Source of the DNA: Phoronis australis
Lineage: Eukaryota > Phoronida > Phoronidae
Reading direction: 5' to 3'
NCBI GenBank assembly: GCA_002633005.1
Contig: NMRA01000118.1
Span: 248,707-312,706, forward strand
Length of the DNA: 64,000 nt
Of this stretch, positions 30,001 through 45,000 are shown one piece after another; position 1 is the stretch's first letter, and each line of letters begins with the position of its first letter. The notes beneath the pieces are model-generated. The model ran no database searches. It had not been told where the DNA came from and saw only the letters and a list, made by a program, of their open reading frames with translations. Made by a program: the position numbers and the translations under genes.

Positions 30001-33000
30001 TTGATATTTTGTCCAAATCTTAGGCCAACAGGATCTGCATACAAGTAGATAAGAAGGCGTGTCCTGTTTACCTCAGTATCCAGCAAAGTCCTTGGCATAT
30101 CAAAAGCTTGATGACTCCGTCACGGATTGAAATGAGGAAGTCACAATTCATATGCTTGACTGAGCATGCTGGATGAGATAATAGCAGTCGTAACCAAAAT
30201 GCCTGTTTAGCATACGAGTTTCAAAGTAAAAAACAACAAACTTACAATAAACTTAAGGCAAATGACCAATATGAGTGTTTTTAAAATTGAAAGTAAATAG
30301 TAGCCATCTTTGAATTTTAAAAATTAATGTAGTATAAGAGAAATTATAACAAGGTTTTCTTCAGCATCACTGCTAAATCATGAGCATTGATTAAATTTGT
30401 GAATGGATTAGGACGGGTAGTCACACTTAGGCATTCTGGGTAACAAAACCCCAACCATTAGCCTACGGGTTGTCTCATGCAAAGTGTGGTTTTGTGTTTA
30501 TTATGAGTCAACTATTACAATCAGTCGACAAAAGACAGACATTGTCTGCATAACCTGTGAATGGCAAAGCATCCCAATTCCTTTCCTTTCTCAACCACGT
30601 TCGTTGCAACAAGGTCATCAATGCAAGAGTATTTTTAGTGCACACTTCAAATGTGACCATAGTCCATCAAATGAATTCAAAAAGCTTAGGAAAAATCGAG
30701 TTAGTTAGTATAACAAGAAATTGGGATGATCCTAAGGAAATATTTTGCAGTTTAAAGTAATACAGTGTACAATGCTCACTGTCCCCACCCATGCTCACTG
30801 CAGGGATATACTTAGCCACTCACCCAGTCGCAAATGCGAGTGAAAATGGTGCTGGGCGAGTAGAAGTTCACTTGCCACTCGCCCGTGTGGTGAGCAAATT
30901 TTCAGAGCACAAAAGCACTTCACCGTTTCACAGATGAAAATGAATAAATTTTCTCCTCCCTGTGTTGTTTTTATCATGAATTTAAGGTTAAGTTTGGTCC
31001 GCGTGTCGATGCTGCGGCAGTAAAAAACATCGGCTCAGTGCGCTCCTATCGAGTCAGTAGATGTTAACCGTTACGCGATTTGTCTAAACAAAAAGTCACA
31101 GTGAGTGTGACGTGTGGTGCGTCCTGCATAAAGGTGGACTAGTCCAAAACGAAGGAAAGGGGAGAAAAGAGTTACACCAGTCCATGAGCTCGCAGCGAGT
31201 GAAATACGATACTTCTTGGAACTGACTTCTTTTTGTACAGTGCAGCCAAGATTATTTTATAAATAATAAAACTGAAAACACATAAAAATAAAAAGTGGTT
31301 TTCCTTGATATGGTTATTAGCAAAATAAAATATCGCAATTTTTAGCTAGATTGACTCATACATTGTATAGACTGGTGCGGCCATGAGATTTCCAGGTGCA
31401 AAGGCTTTGTCCATATTTTGGTTCTGCCATATGATTTAGCAGTATGGCACAGTGTTTCCTCGGAGTAGCCACTGGCAAGACAATGAGTATTGTTCCCATC
31501 CCCTAAAAACTGTTCTAGTCCATGCACGAGGCAGAATCGTGATATGTACGTTGACTTGTGCACACTGGTGCATGTGCTATCGCCATGGGTGTTCTCATTT
31601 TCACTTGTCAAGTGTAACAATATGGACTTTTTAGAGATAGTCAGCCCCAGTGAGCTACATAGAGAGAGAGACAGAGAGAGGGAGAGGGAGCTGAATTTAT
31701 CTCACTGGTCAGCCCTCCTTCTAAGCAAACTGCGGCGGAAAAAAAGAAAATATCAGGAAAACAAGAGAAGGCGAGATTTTGAATCTTGATTGGCAGAAAG
31801 GGCGGGTCTAGTCTCAAGACACAGAAGACGGCGTGCAACTTTAATTAAAACGTAGTTACTGTGTTGGATGACGTATCGTCTTGCGTACTCAGCCAGCTAA
31901 CTGTAGGAAGACTATTGTACCACTGTGTTGAACTCCCCATCTTGCCCGTTATAGATGTTTAAATGAAGCATAATCTAATAAACGTCATTTTCTTAGGTCA
32001 TTCTCCGCCTTTTGTAACAAAGAAAAGTATGTCGTCCTTTTGAAAACAGTACGCTCATGACACGCCCACACGCCATTTACTAAAGTTTTACGAAATCTCT
32101 CGGGAGAACTTAGCTGAAAGCAAAATTTGTTCTGAAATTAGGTTTGCTGGTATTAAAACATAAATTATAATGAAGTGAAACAAATTGCAATAATTTGTTG
32201 TGACGTGCATGCAACCTCATGAAAGAACGACAGTTGATTGAAGAATCGGTGAAATAAGAAACTGGCCAATGGGTGACACAATATTTCAATGGCGACAAAA
32301 GTCGACATAAAGATAGTGCCTCAATTTTTAGCAGCCAATAATGACAGAACGCCGACTATTCCAACAAGGGTAAATACCTTAATGTTTTCAAGGAAGAGTT
32401 TAGTTTTTAAAGACACTAATTTTGTGTCAGATTTTATCTGGTCAGTCTTTTAACCACATCGGCACATAACAAGGCTATGTCGCACGTTGCTGGGAATTCA
32501 TCAACGTCGAAAGTTTCTTTGGTAGGAATTCTACATTTTCTAAAAACGATACTAGCCCTAATAGATGGTGACATCAATGCACAAAAAAATCAGTTTTATT
32601 GGCGTTGCCAGCAATTTGTGGTGACCTATGCAAAACGCCAGGCAACTGAACTTTGGGCTGGGCGAGTAGATTTTCTTGCTCACTCGCCCAGCTGGCTAGC
32701 AGGGTTTTGAAACCTGGGTGTACCCCTGCACTGTACCGTAAATGCTCACTGTCATGCCAATACTCACTGATCCATAAATACTCACCGCCGAGCCCTTTCA
32801 ACAATTCTTTCACCAAGATTACGACATCATGTACATTGAGAAAGGCAACGTTTTGTTCTGCTGTCAATGTGTTTGGGATTGGAAGGCGGACATACACAAG
32901 CATTTTCTTCAGGTTGTCTTGTAAAAGACTAGGAAAAAATACCAAATTGTCAACATTTTGAAATTGTACTAGCATGCAGCCATGGTAACTTTAGTGCTGC

Positions 33001-36000
33001 ATGATCAGGGAAGTATAAAGCCCCGCAAAGACTCTGTTTGAGTCACAGATTAAAAATCTCATATCTCTGCTGAACTCAACTTTCCTCATCTGTGGAAGAA
33101 GAAATTAAAGCACGACTACCCGGCTAGTTCTCGAAAGATTAAGCTGCATAATGTTCCTGAGCTATGACGAAAAAAACAAGCAACAATTTATCACATCCCG
33201 GCCAATTACATGGGAATGGTGTTTACAGATTTTGCTACACCCAGACTAGGTTAGGCGAGGTTCTTTACCCGGCGTAGTCACTTAAGGCATTCAGGTGACA
33301 GCAGAGTACTGAAATGGGGTAATCACCTGCTCCTTTATTGTTCAAAAGTAGTGGGCCTGTAATTATTTCCAATAGATTACTGAAAGTATATTGCATTTGG
33401 AAACACAAAGGTATGACAATGTAAGATCTACAGGTGATTGGGATGAGTATACGATGTAATTTCCAAATGTAACAAACAAGGGAAGCCATCATAAAATTCT
33501 GGTGTCAGAGCTGCAAAACACTTTGCAACTGAAAACTTATACGAATATCAAAAAGAAATACACTGTAACATTATACCTGAAGACTACTGTTTGAAAGTGA
33601 CCAACTGATGCACAGCATTGTGGGTAAATACCGCATATAAGAGAGGGTGCAATATCAGGGATTGAGAAATTTGTAATTGCTTAAAGCACCATGTTCTGTA
33701 CGATTATTCACTTAGCTCACATTAAAATAATTACACAATTTCAAATAAATACGAGGCTGTTAATTGAATTAAATAGCTGCAATTACTGAAATGTTGCTTA
33801 AAGGAATCTCTACAGTACAAACCAAGCTGACAATAGACTGACACTCGTTAACAATAGCTAGTAGGTTAGCTTAAAAAAGACTACTAAATGCAAGAAAGTT
33901 ATATCAGACATTTCTTAAACAAGAGCAACACGGAGCATTGAAATGCGCCCACGAATGCATTGCAAACGGTGTGTTCTAGAGTTGTTTATTTGTATCATAA
34001 TAATGACCACTAGATGACACAAAACATCCAATCCATCTGAAAACGAAACATGCCATCGCATCTTTAACAGAAAGTTATTTACCAAATTTCATAAAAATCT
34101 GTCGAGGAACTTCAGAGAAACAAAGGAAAACAGAAAAAAAGGAAATTGCCACTAGGGGCACAGCGTCCGAATGAAAGTCGTCATCTATTGTTAACTTCAT
34201 ATAAATACACTTACTAATTAATAAAGATTCTGCAGTATGTTAAGGAGATACAGCTGCTATGGGCGCAAAATAAAAAAAAATACCATTAGGAGGCACCACA
34301 ATAGTCGAAGTCATCATTGTCAACCGTCTTCTTCCCATCGAGAACATATACGCCAATTTTCAAAATCATTGTTAGAATGGTTTGGTTGATAGAGGGGTGG
34401 ACGCCAAAAACAATAAAAATGGCCCTTAGATGGCGCAAAATACGTCGAATCCATCCGAAAACGGGAGGATAGCGTCACCTCACCAATAGATGCATATATT
34501 CCAAATTTTGTGAAACTCTGTTGAAGACCTTCGAATATACAGGTAAACGTAAAAATCTTGCCACTAGGGGGCACATTAGTTGTCCTATCCGTGCAAAAAC
34601 CGTCGTCGTTTGTTGTCAACATCATATAAATACAGTGTCTAACTAAATTTAGTAAAGATCCAGCAAACGGTTAAGGCGATATAGCCATGGGTGCAAAAAA
34701 ACAAAACTGACACTAGGAGGTGCTGCAGTCATCGAAGTCCTGGGAAAATCATCGTCAGCCATCTTCTTCATAGTAAGAACATACACGCCGATTTTCACAA
34801 TCATCCTTAGAGTAGTTTGGTTAACAGAAGGATGGATGTCAAAAAACAGATTCGAGAACAGTAAAAATGGCCACAGGGTGGCGCATAATACCTCGCATCC
34901 ACCTCAGTGAAAACGGGAGGATATCGTCATCTCACTAACAGATGCCAATATCCCAGAATTTATGAAAATATGTTGAGGACTTTGAAGATACAGACTCGGA
35001 GGTAAACATAAAAAACTACTGTAACAATTGCCACTAAGGGGGTGCACCAGAAGTCCGATCCAAGTGAAAGTCGTCTTCCTCCGTTGTCAACATCACATAA
35101 TGTACTTTCTTAATTTAGTAAAGATCCTCCAAACGGTCTAGGAGATAGTGCCATGGGCGTAAAAAAAACAAAACTGCCACTAGGAGGCGCCACAGTAATC
35201 TAAAACTACCACGAGGGGGCACACCGATACTCAGAGAGGTCCAAAATTTGTCGTCATCTGCCGTGAGCTTCATAGGAACGCAACTGCCAAATCTCATCAA
35301 GACCCTGTGAGGGGTTTAGGAGATACAGCTGCGGACGTTGGACGCCCAGACAGAGATGACGGCAATAGGTGACCACATATAACTATGTGGGCGCATAAAA
35401 ACAGACAGTAGGACACATTCTCATAGCTCAACATTGTGGCCAAATTCGGCTAAATCTGGCGACACCATATCTCAAGATCCAGCTGTTGTCAAAAATGCAG
35501 TCAGGAATTGTTTTCCAAATATTCCACTTTTGCACGAGAAGCTTTAAAAAATGAGTTTTGTTGTGATTTTCATGAAAAAGGAGCATGAAACAAAAACAAA
35601 CTGATAATTTAGAAAAGTGCAACTTACAGCGTTTTTCAGTTTTTATCTTGTACATTGTATCAAACGAAATTTGGTCAATGTAACTGACACCATAGTTATG
35701 GCGTAACAGTGAGGAAATTCTGTTGTTAGATAACTGAAGGCCAATCTCGCTCTTAAATTGTGACAAATTGATCAAAAACCATAAGAATTTATAAGTACAT
35801 GGACAAATTGATTCACCCTGATCAGACATCATTACCTAAAAGGTATATTGGCCAAAATATTTGAATAGTTAAAGATTTGATGAAATATTACCAACAAATT
35901 AAATTCAATGGCAATATTCCTGGACTTCAAGAAAGCATACAACACCTTTAATTTGGATTACTTGATGTTCAAAACTCTGAAAGTCTTCAATTTTGGACAA

Positions 36001-39000
36001 GGTGTAAAAAAGGTTGCAGGTGGCCTGATGCCTTTTGGGGTACATCAGGCGTGTTCAGGCCACAAGGTCGGGCCCATTACACTAATCACCTGGTTATGAC
36101 TCATGGAGACACGACATCATTGGATTCCTCATGGGTAAAATACTCCAATCTGCCTGTTTGTTTCAGAAAGACAGAAAGACTATTAAACCTGTATGAACTA
36201 ACAATGTTAACCAGGCAGGTTATGTGTCCATCAAGTAGTAGATTACCGTGTCTATTACAGGTAGGGCAAATCTCCACCAGATGTTGAGGAGTCTCAGCCT
36301 CCAAGCCACAGTTGGGACACAATGAACATACCACGTGGCCTGTGATGTTACAATGCTGAGGTAGGTTGCAGTGTCCAGTAATAACCTGGATCAGCTGCCT
36401 CATAGCAAGCCTATCTAAACACGATTACAGTAACTGTTTCTTTGAACCTTTTGGTTCAATAGGACTTGGAAAAAGTTGTTTGGTTTGTCTGCAGGCAGAG
36501 AGGAGTAATAAGTAATTTAAAAATACAAATTTTGTATAACAAAGCATCAGCATGTTTGCTAAATAAGGGAATCATTACTCAGTACTTTGACATTGAAAGA
36601 GGCTTACGACAGGGTGATCCGCTGTCAAGACCCCTTTTTTGTGTTATGTGCAGAACTTATGTCACATTTCATTAGAAAGAACTATTATTTTCATGATTTA
36701 AAAATTTGTAATTATGAAATCAAAATAACCCAATACGCGGATGACACCATTTTGTTCAATGAAGATGAGAATTCCTGAAAAGCATGTTTTAAATTTTTAA
36801 AACTATTTGGTAACATTTCTGGCTTACATTTAAACCCTGAAAAGAGCAAAATTTTATATATTTCTGCACGAGGTGCTGCCCATTGTCTTCAAAAAATGTA
36901 GAATATCTCTTGGCCACGTAAACCTAGTATAAAAACTCTAGGACTATATTTCGGACAAAGTGACAAAGAAGTTGAAAAGCTAAATTATGGTGATAAAATT
37001 CAGAAATTAAAAGATCTATTACATATTTGGAAAACTATACATTTGACGCCCATGGGGAGGATTCATGTTGTAGAAACTCACGGTTTGTCTAGGTGGATTC
37101 ACGTTTTAGCCAATATCGAAGTTACAAAAAATAGGATTGTAGAAGTAGATAAAATAATTAGAGGTTTTATTTGGCGTGGAAAACCACTAAGAATAAAGGA
37201 ACAACTGCACTTCAATATGAAGAGGGGGGTTAAAATGTCCTAGTGTGGAAATAATTAAAAACAGCGTCATATTCAATTGGGTCAAATGTTTAAATTCAGG
37301 AGGAAATGGAAGTTGGAAATTTTATTCCAAGTCTCTTTTAACTAAATTGGGTGGTGACTTTGTTTTCTTTTCAAACTTCTGTTTAAGAAATTTGAAAATA
37401 TCAATTAACAATTCCTTTAGTTTATAATGAAGTGTTTAAAAGCTTAGATGGCTGGGAATAAGCGAGTTCTCACGAAGACAACACTGTTTGGCAAGTGTTA
37501 TCTTCCTGACTGTGAAAAAAGTGCCTGAAGCAGAAATCTGCGGTGCTAACGGCTTCACTAACAAGTCAACACTCACCTTAAATTACCAAATACACGCGCA
37601 TAAGGGTCCACCTTTGCCAAGGCAGTACCCCAAAGTGTTCCATTGGCCAACAGTGGCTCAATGTATCTTTTTCGACCTATTTGGCCAAGTGAATCGAACA
37701 TGCCAACAAATGTCCTTATGTCTTCTAGTAACTTTGGGGGCTCAAAGCGCACAGGATATGCATAGCTTGGTGTCATCAACTGAAATAAGACCAAAGTATT
37801 TTCAATTAATACCACCACACAGTGATTAAACAGAAGACACGACCATGAAACCGCTAAAGATTTTGTAACTTAGGAAACAAAATTGACCTAGGTCTTCCCA
37901 AAAACTGTCTAAACATAAAAATCATCATCAAGTGAAGGTTCTTGGACCAATGACATTGCCAGTGAAATCAAATGCATTGCAATGTTTTCAATGCTCAAAG
38001 AGAGCAACTGGTTTCTAAGATGAAAAGGACTTTACAAATGACAATTGAACAGCCCAGTTTAGTTGGAGTTGACCAACCCTTAGGAAAGTAACTGTTCTTT
38101 TTCTGTCTGAATGGTCAGTTGGATGTAAGAATAACGTTATAACTGTAAGTTTGGAAGGTTAACAATTAAGTTGGGTGAGGTTGCGTGTTACCAACTTTGT
38201 CTTTCAGGCAGTGAGCAATGCCACTTTAAAAGTAATTTTCTGCCTAACTATGAAGCAATTGTCAGCAGTACATAATATGTCGCACGTAAAATTACTACCT
38301 TATAAACATCAATCTGTAAATTTGCTACGTAAAAAGAAATTGGTACCCTTACAGCTTGACAATAGGACATAACACATGCTCCACTTAGAGAGCACTCATG
38401 ACCTGAAAATACAGTAACTGCAGATTGAACAAGTGAACTTGTGGTTTACAGGCTCCCGAGTACCATAAGAAATGTCCAAATACTTTTTCTTTCCCCAACC
38501 AAGCGCAAGATGGAGTTACTTAAAGTCAGCACATTGGCAGTTAAATGCTGCACAAAGCTATCACATACCCACATCTTCAGTTCATCCATCACTTTATGCA
38601 AGCCAAGCTCCCGCCAGAGGGCGCCGTACACAAGATCTTTGCAAAACAGGTCAAGGATGTCTTTCATTTTGGTTCCGCCTTCGATAGTGAGGTAGCCATC
38701 CAAAAATGACGTGTCGGTGCACATGTCCTTGGAATCACTGAACAGAGCATCTAACACTTTGTCCAGCATGTCATGCATCTACAAGAATTAGTTATCACAG
38801 GTAAATCCACCTTTAGTGAAATATTACACAAACCACCTTGATATATCAGAAATAATTAAATTACAAATTGTCTTACCTGTCCTTCAGCACATTGTCCAAA
38901 AACAGGAGGAAGGTTCCTGATACACATAGCATTTACATTGACATTGACCTCCTTTTAGAAATGTCGGGCTGATTCTAGGAATTATCTACTAGGAAACTAT

Positions 39001-42000
39001 CGAAACTTAGGATAACTCTCATGGTTATTCAATTTTCTGCTGTTGGAGTTACAGTCCACAGCAAAGGATGCAGGAAAGTCAAAAACATGCAGTCGAGTAA
39101 AACAGAAAAAAGAAAGGCACCAACAGCACTCGATTTGGTGACGTGCAGCGACAAGACGTACTTCATCATGTCACTATATAGTGATAACACTGCAGTAATA
39201 GCCACAGATTAAAGGGTGCACTAAACTGTTAGAAATCTAACATTCCTGACAGTTGCAGCATGCGGGCAACCCATGGCAATTTTTGAACAGTTACAATGGT
39301 TAAGGTTTTGATGAGGATTCATAACTAAATATATCCCAAATTGTCAAGAACCACACAATTGAGGATTTTGAAAAGATTTGCCTGGCGAGCTAATGATAAC
39401 CAGCACAGTAAAAATTGTATGATTGCAGGCTAATGAGTGTTCAATACATGCCCGAATACAAGTGTTCCCTACTTGTTAACAAATTTCCCTACTCGCTAAC
39501 AAGTACCCGTTAACTACTAAGAAGTGTTCTCTACCTGCTATCAAGTGTCTCTTACGTGACAACAAGTGTTCCCTACCTGCTTACAAGTGTTACCTACCTG
39601 CTTACAAGTGTTTCCAACCTGCCAGAAAGTGTTCTCTACCTACTAACCAGTGTCTCTTACATGACAAACAGTGTTCCATACTTGCTAACAAGTATCCCCT
39701 TCTTGCCAACAACTATCACCCACCTGGTAACAAGCGTCCATTCGCTGGTAACAAATGTTAATATTCTCAACCAGCAAAGAAGTCCTCTACTTGCTAAGAA
39801 GTGTCCCTTTCTTGAAACTTATAGTGTTCCCTATACTTGTTAACAAGTTTCACCCATGCGGGCCTGATTCCGTACAGAAAGTTTCACACAAATTGGCCAC
39901 GATTATGCAAGAACACGCAGTCACACAAGTGAAAGACTACGCAGTCACACAAGTGAAAGACTACGCAGTCACACGATTGAAAGACTACGCAGTCACACGA
40001 GTGAAAGACTACGCAGTCACACGAGTGAATGACCACGCAGTCACACGAGTGAAAGACTACGCAGTCACACGAGTGAAAGACTACGCAGTCACACGAGTGA
40101 ATGACCACGCAGTCACACGAGTGAAAGACTATGCAATCACACCAGTGAATGACCACACAGCCACATCAGTGAAAGACCACGCAGTCACACCAGTGAATGA
40201 CCACGCAGTCACAACAGTGAAAGACCACGCAGTCACACCAGTGAATGACCACGCAGTCACACGAGTGAAAGCTGGCAATTAGTAATACACGAGCAGCTTC
40301 AGGAGCAAAAATCTGTCACTGAAAGTGATTGGTCAGCAGGTTTGGAATGTTGAATTACGGGATAGAATTCAATGATCTTGTTCCTGAGTGGAGATTTTTT
40401 TCACAACAAGATCCTCGTGAGAGCCTATGTTCTTTATTACCTAATAACACCTATTGTCCCTCAGCAGCTAGGAAGTGCCATGCAGTCAACAAGTGTCCAT
40501 GTCACCAAGTGCCCTACCAGTCAACAACTGCCCATTGTTACCAAGTGCCCTACCAGTCAACAACTGTTACCAATTGCTCTTCCAGTCCACAAGTGCCCAT
40601 GTTACCAAGTGCCCTGCCAGTCAACAAGTTCCCGTTGTTATCAAGTGCCCTGCCAGTCAACAACTGTCTATAAATTGTTATCAAGTGCCCTGCCAGTCAA
40701 CAACTGTCCATAAATTGTTATCAAGTGCCCTGCCAGTCAACAACTGTCCATAAATTGTTATCAAAAGCCCTGCCAGTCAACAACTGTCCATTGTTACCAA
40801 GTGTCCCCCAACATGCTAACAGTGTCCCCTTTCTGCAGACATTTAGTGTTTCATACCTGCCAACAAGTGATCCATACAAGTGTCCCCTATCTGCTAACAA
40901 ATGTCCCTCTCTGCTAACAAATGTCCCTCTCTACTAACAAATGTCCCTCTCTGCTAACAAATGTCCCTCTCTGTTAACAAATGTCTCTCCCTGCAAACAA
41001 GTATCTCAGCAAGTCTCCATCCCCTATCCACCAACTACAGGTACGCCTATTTGGAATTAGGTTTCCCAATCATCAACAACGGTGCCTTACCTTTTTAGGA
41101 TTGGACAGAGACAACTGTCCAAAGGCAGATACTATATGTGGCAGCTTATCCATCATGTCCATGACTTTCTTCATCTGAGGTAACTTCTTGAAATTACCAA
41201 TAATATCTTCGCTGGATGTAAACTCTGAATAATACATTAAACAGAATTAAAGCTGCTGCAATATGCATTGCATAACATTTAGGGTAATGACAACCAGTTA
41301 CTAGATTCACTATTATATTGCATTAATATAGATTGTTTATCCTAATGTAATGTTTTCTCCATGTATAATGAACATGTAATACACCTTCTTCTACTTGAAA
41401 TGTCTTTCATAAATTTGAAAGACAGTAAAACCTCAGCTGGAAACCTTTTGTCTGAAAGTCCACAATGTAAATCACCAAGTCCCATGGGCACAGCAGCCGA
41501 GCCCTGATAACAGATCTAATCCAAAGTGTTTTAACAGAAGACGGGGTTACAGCTAAGCTTTTAACCAATGATCACAGATGGAGTCATTACTTAATGCTTT
41601 CTCATCCAATCAGATGGCCTACAATGTGCTACTCACACTTTAATTGCGGTGACATTCAAAACCATGAGAACATGACCACGCTTCACCAGGGAGTATTCAG
41701 AAAAACTTTGTGAATTAATAGTTTGTTCCTAATTTATAGCAGCTACAAACCTGCATTTGGTCCAGAATGTGAACTTCTGATTCATATCACCTCTCACTAT
41801 AAAACTGGTCTCAACCTGTTTCTCACTCAGATGAGAAGTGATTTCTGGGATTGCAAAGAAGTGACTGTTCATTACTCTGCAACACCATGCTTGGTGCATT
41901 AAACGACATGGTGTGACATGAAATGACACGTTGTGACATTAAATGACACATTAAATGACACATTGTGATATTAAATGACACGTTGTGATATTAAATGACA

Positions 42001-45000
42001 TGTTGCGACATTAAATGACACCTTGTGTCAAACCAATTTATAGAGCTTTTTTTTAAAGCCCTGAAATCACCTCCAGTCTGACAAAGGAATAATTCGTAAC
42101 CAATTTCATGAAAATACGACAGTACGTGCTCTAAATCAGAAGACAAATTATTTTTGTGATGTAATGTGAGAGAATTCTCGCATAGGCACACAATTGCACC
42201 CATGACTGCAGCGCAAATGGCAAGCTTCTAAGGGTCTTAATTAGTGTCATAAAAACTGACCAATATGGTGCACATTACATCAAACCTGACGAAAAATTTT
42301 AAGGTGACGTTGTCTCCCTAACAGAAAACTATTTGCCACGTTTCATAAAAATCTGCCACTTAGTTAAATGACAGAGCAAAGCCCAAAAATCACATCCCAC
42401 AGGCATAAAAAGAATCCTACAGTGATACCCTAACCGGTCGAGATTGGGCAACTCGACCAGTTTGCACACCACAGAATCTGCCAGTGAGATCTGATCAAAG
42501 ACACCAAGCTGTTGTGGTTAATTAAATTGCCTCGGAATGCTGCTGTTATCATTCTCTAGAAAATGAGACCATCTTAAACATATTGGGGGTGATTAAATTT
42601 TTGCTTTGAAAGTTTAATAGTTTGTGAAAAACAAACCTGATCAGGTTTTTGAATTTTGACAATTGGACCAAGAAATGTGACTTTCACAACCTAAAATTTC
42701 TGATTCATTCCTCATTAATTCTCCTGGGTGTGCAATATAATTGGCCTAATTACCAAACCACCAGGCAGCAGCTTGATTAGTAAGCCAAGTGTCATCATAC
42801 AATTCTTGGCATGGGTGGGCAAACAGTAACTGGACCCGTCCATCTTTTGTCAAGTCAATGGGAATAATCATCAACTTTCACAAAAATCCTGAACATGTTT
42901 AGATTTCGCAGAGTCCAAAAATGCCACTGTGGACACCAACGGCAGTAGTACCATCCTGAAATCCATATCACTCATGCTCTTGTCAGTGCAAGCACATTCT
43001 GTTAATTTTCATGATGATTGTCTTGGCAAATACAAGGACAGAGGACAAAAGTTAAATTAAAAATAATAAAAAGTGCATTGAGCCTGTTCGGAAATAGAAA
43101 TGTGCTGTAGTCACCATTATAAAAGCCTATTCCCTAAATTTCCTGAAAAACTATTAATAACTCTGATAATACAGAGACAACTAAAACTGCCACTTTGGAG
43201 CACAGCAGTAGTCAGATTTGTCCAAATTGATGTAGTAGTTGTTGTATTCAAAGAAAACACTTTTTCACAACATTCCTACAAAGGATTACAAAGATGCAGA
43301 ACCAAATGTTATAACGGAGTGCCACTGACAGTAGTCGGACATGTCCAAAAATCAACGTCAGCTGTAGCTTCCTCAAAAAATGATGTCTGCCAAATTTTCA
43401 TATTTCATAATCTTTCGAGCGGTTTGGCAAATGAAGAAGTGGAAGGCAAAAAAAACTGACTCAAAAAATAACAACGAGGCGGTGCAAACACTTGGAATCT
43501 GTTTGGAAATAGAGAGGCATAGTTGCCTCGATCCTTGTAGAAGCCCATTTGTCTAATTCGATAACTGAGGCAAACGCAAAAAAAACAATATGGTACAAGG
43601 AAATACAACAGAAACTTGTTATCATACAACATCAGCTCCATTAGGAACACATCTGCCAAATTTCACAAAGTTCTTTCAACAGGTTATGAGGATATACAGC
43701 CGCCGCGTATGCAAAGAAATGGACACTTGGTCGACACGACAAATCAACTTAGATCATGCTCTTTTCATCAGGGACACATTGCATAATTTCTTTAACGATA
43801 CCATGATCAGTTTGGCAGATAGAGAGGGGGACTCCAGATTAACACAGTAACGCAAATGGCCACAAGGTGGCGTAAAACACATCTATTCCATCAGAAAATG
43901 AAATGACACAACAGAATAATAGAAACCTATTTGCCAAATTTTATGAAAATCCATCAACGGACACGAAGATACAGAGGCCAGCTTAGCAAAATAAAATTAC
44001 AAGTAGGGGGCAGAACGGTGGTCCGATCAGTCCAAAACTCAAAGTCTATTGTCGTCAGCTTCGTAGGAACACATCAGTCAAATCTCATTAAGATCCTGTG
44101 AAGGGTTTAGGAGATAACGCAGCAGATGCCGCACACCAGATGCCCAGAGATGACTGCAATATGCACCCACATGTACATGTGGGAGCATAAAGACTTAAAG
44201 CCAGTGGTACGGACAATATGCATACCAGCCAACATGATACTAGAATGTCAGTTTGCTAAGCAAATAGCCCGGCATTTAATTCAAGGCCTAAACATAAGAC
44301 AACCAGTAAATGGACTCAAACTATGTGTCACCAAGCACATTCCCTGAGTTTTGTGCTTAGCAAACTGGCATTTGAATAAATTGACCAAGCACACAATTGA
44401 ATTCATCCCAACCACCCGACCTTCGTTTTTCAAGAGGATCTTCATTTACCTCATTCACATTCGATGAAAAAACACACTGCACCTACCTAGTACTTTGTTC
44501 ATCATGAACATGGCATGGCGCAAGCTATCATGTCCTTTGCTAACAAACTCCCTCATCTGTTCACACTGTCCCAGGCTTGTCAGCCACTTTAGCAGATTGT
44601 CGGATTTCCTGCAGTGTTATTTAACAATACGCATCATATCAATGGGCACAATTTGTGGTCAAAACTTTTTTTAATTGCTAAACATTGCTAAAATGCCAGG
44701 ATTATTTGTTAACACGAACTACTTATAACCTAAAGTTTGAAGATAGCAATTATGACTAGACCAAAACGTCAGCGTGCATGGCTCTAAGAGTTATTGATTT
44801 AAACAACACATCTTCGTACATGCCACTGAATGCAGCATAGTCTCAAACACATGAGGTGTTTTAACACGAACTAACAGGTTTGAGGCTACAAAATGCCGTT
44901 TTGAGATTATTGGGAGACTTCTTCATGAAAAGAATCTTATGTTGACACCATAACCAGCTGAGATTAGGCAATTCAACCAGTTTGCGTGCCTGGAAATCTG

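Larger units (their letters stand above)
32929..37576. other. Intron 9: repeats and a LINE
   Basis: 33918-35402 is a full-length composite repeat and 35905-37440 an L1/Tx1-like LINE. 32929-33900 and 35403-35904 hold nothing recognisable. Confidence 0.65.
38952..41090. other. Intron 6: minisatellite-rich
   Basis: Three related arrays occupy most of 39460-41020, described separately. 38952-39450 has nothing recognised. Confidence 0.7.
41225..44486. other. Intron 5: repeats
   Basis: A short array of attaaatgacacattgtgat units (41930-42025) and two dispersed repeats (42425-42830 inside 42230-44191). Open frames such as 43100-43459 lie within repeats. Confidence 0.6.

Noticed and set aside
39755-40282. 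175-codon plus-strand ORF
   Set aside because: It is the 24-bp minisatellite read in a frame kept open by its period. The opposite strand is open too, and it lies within an intron.
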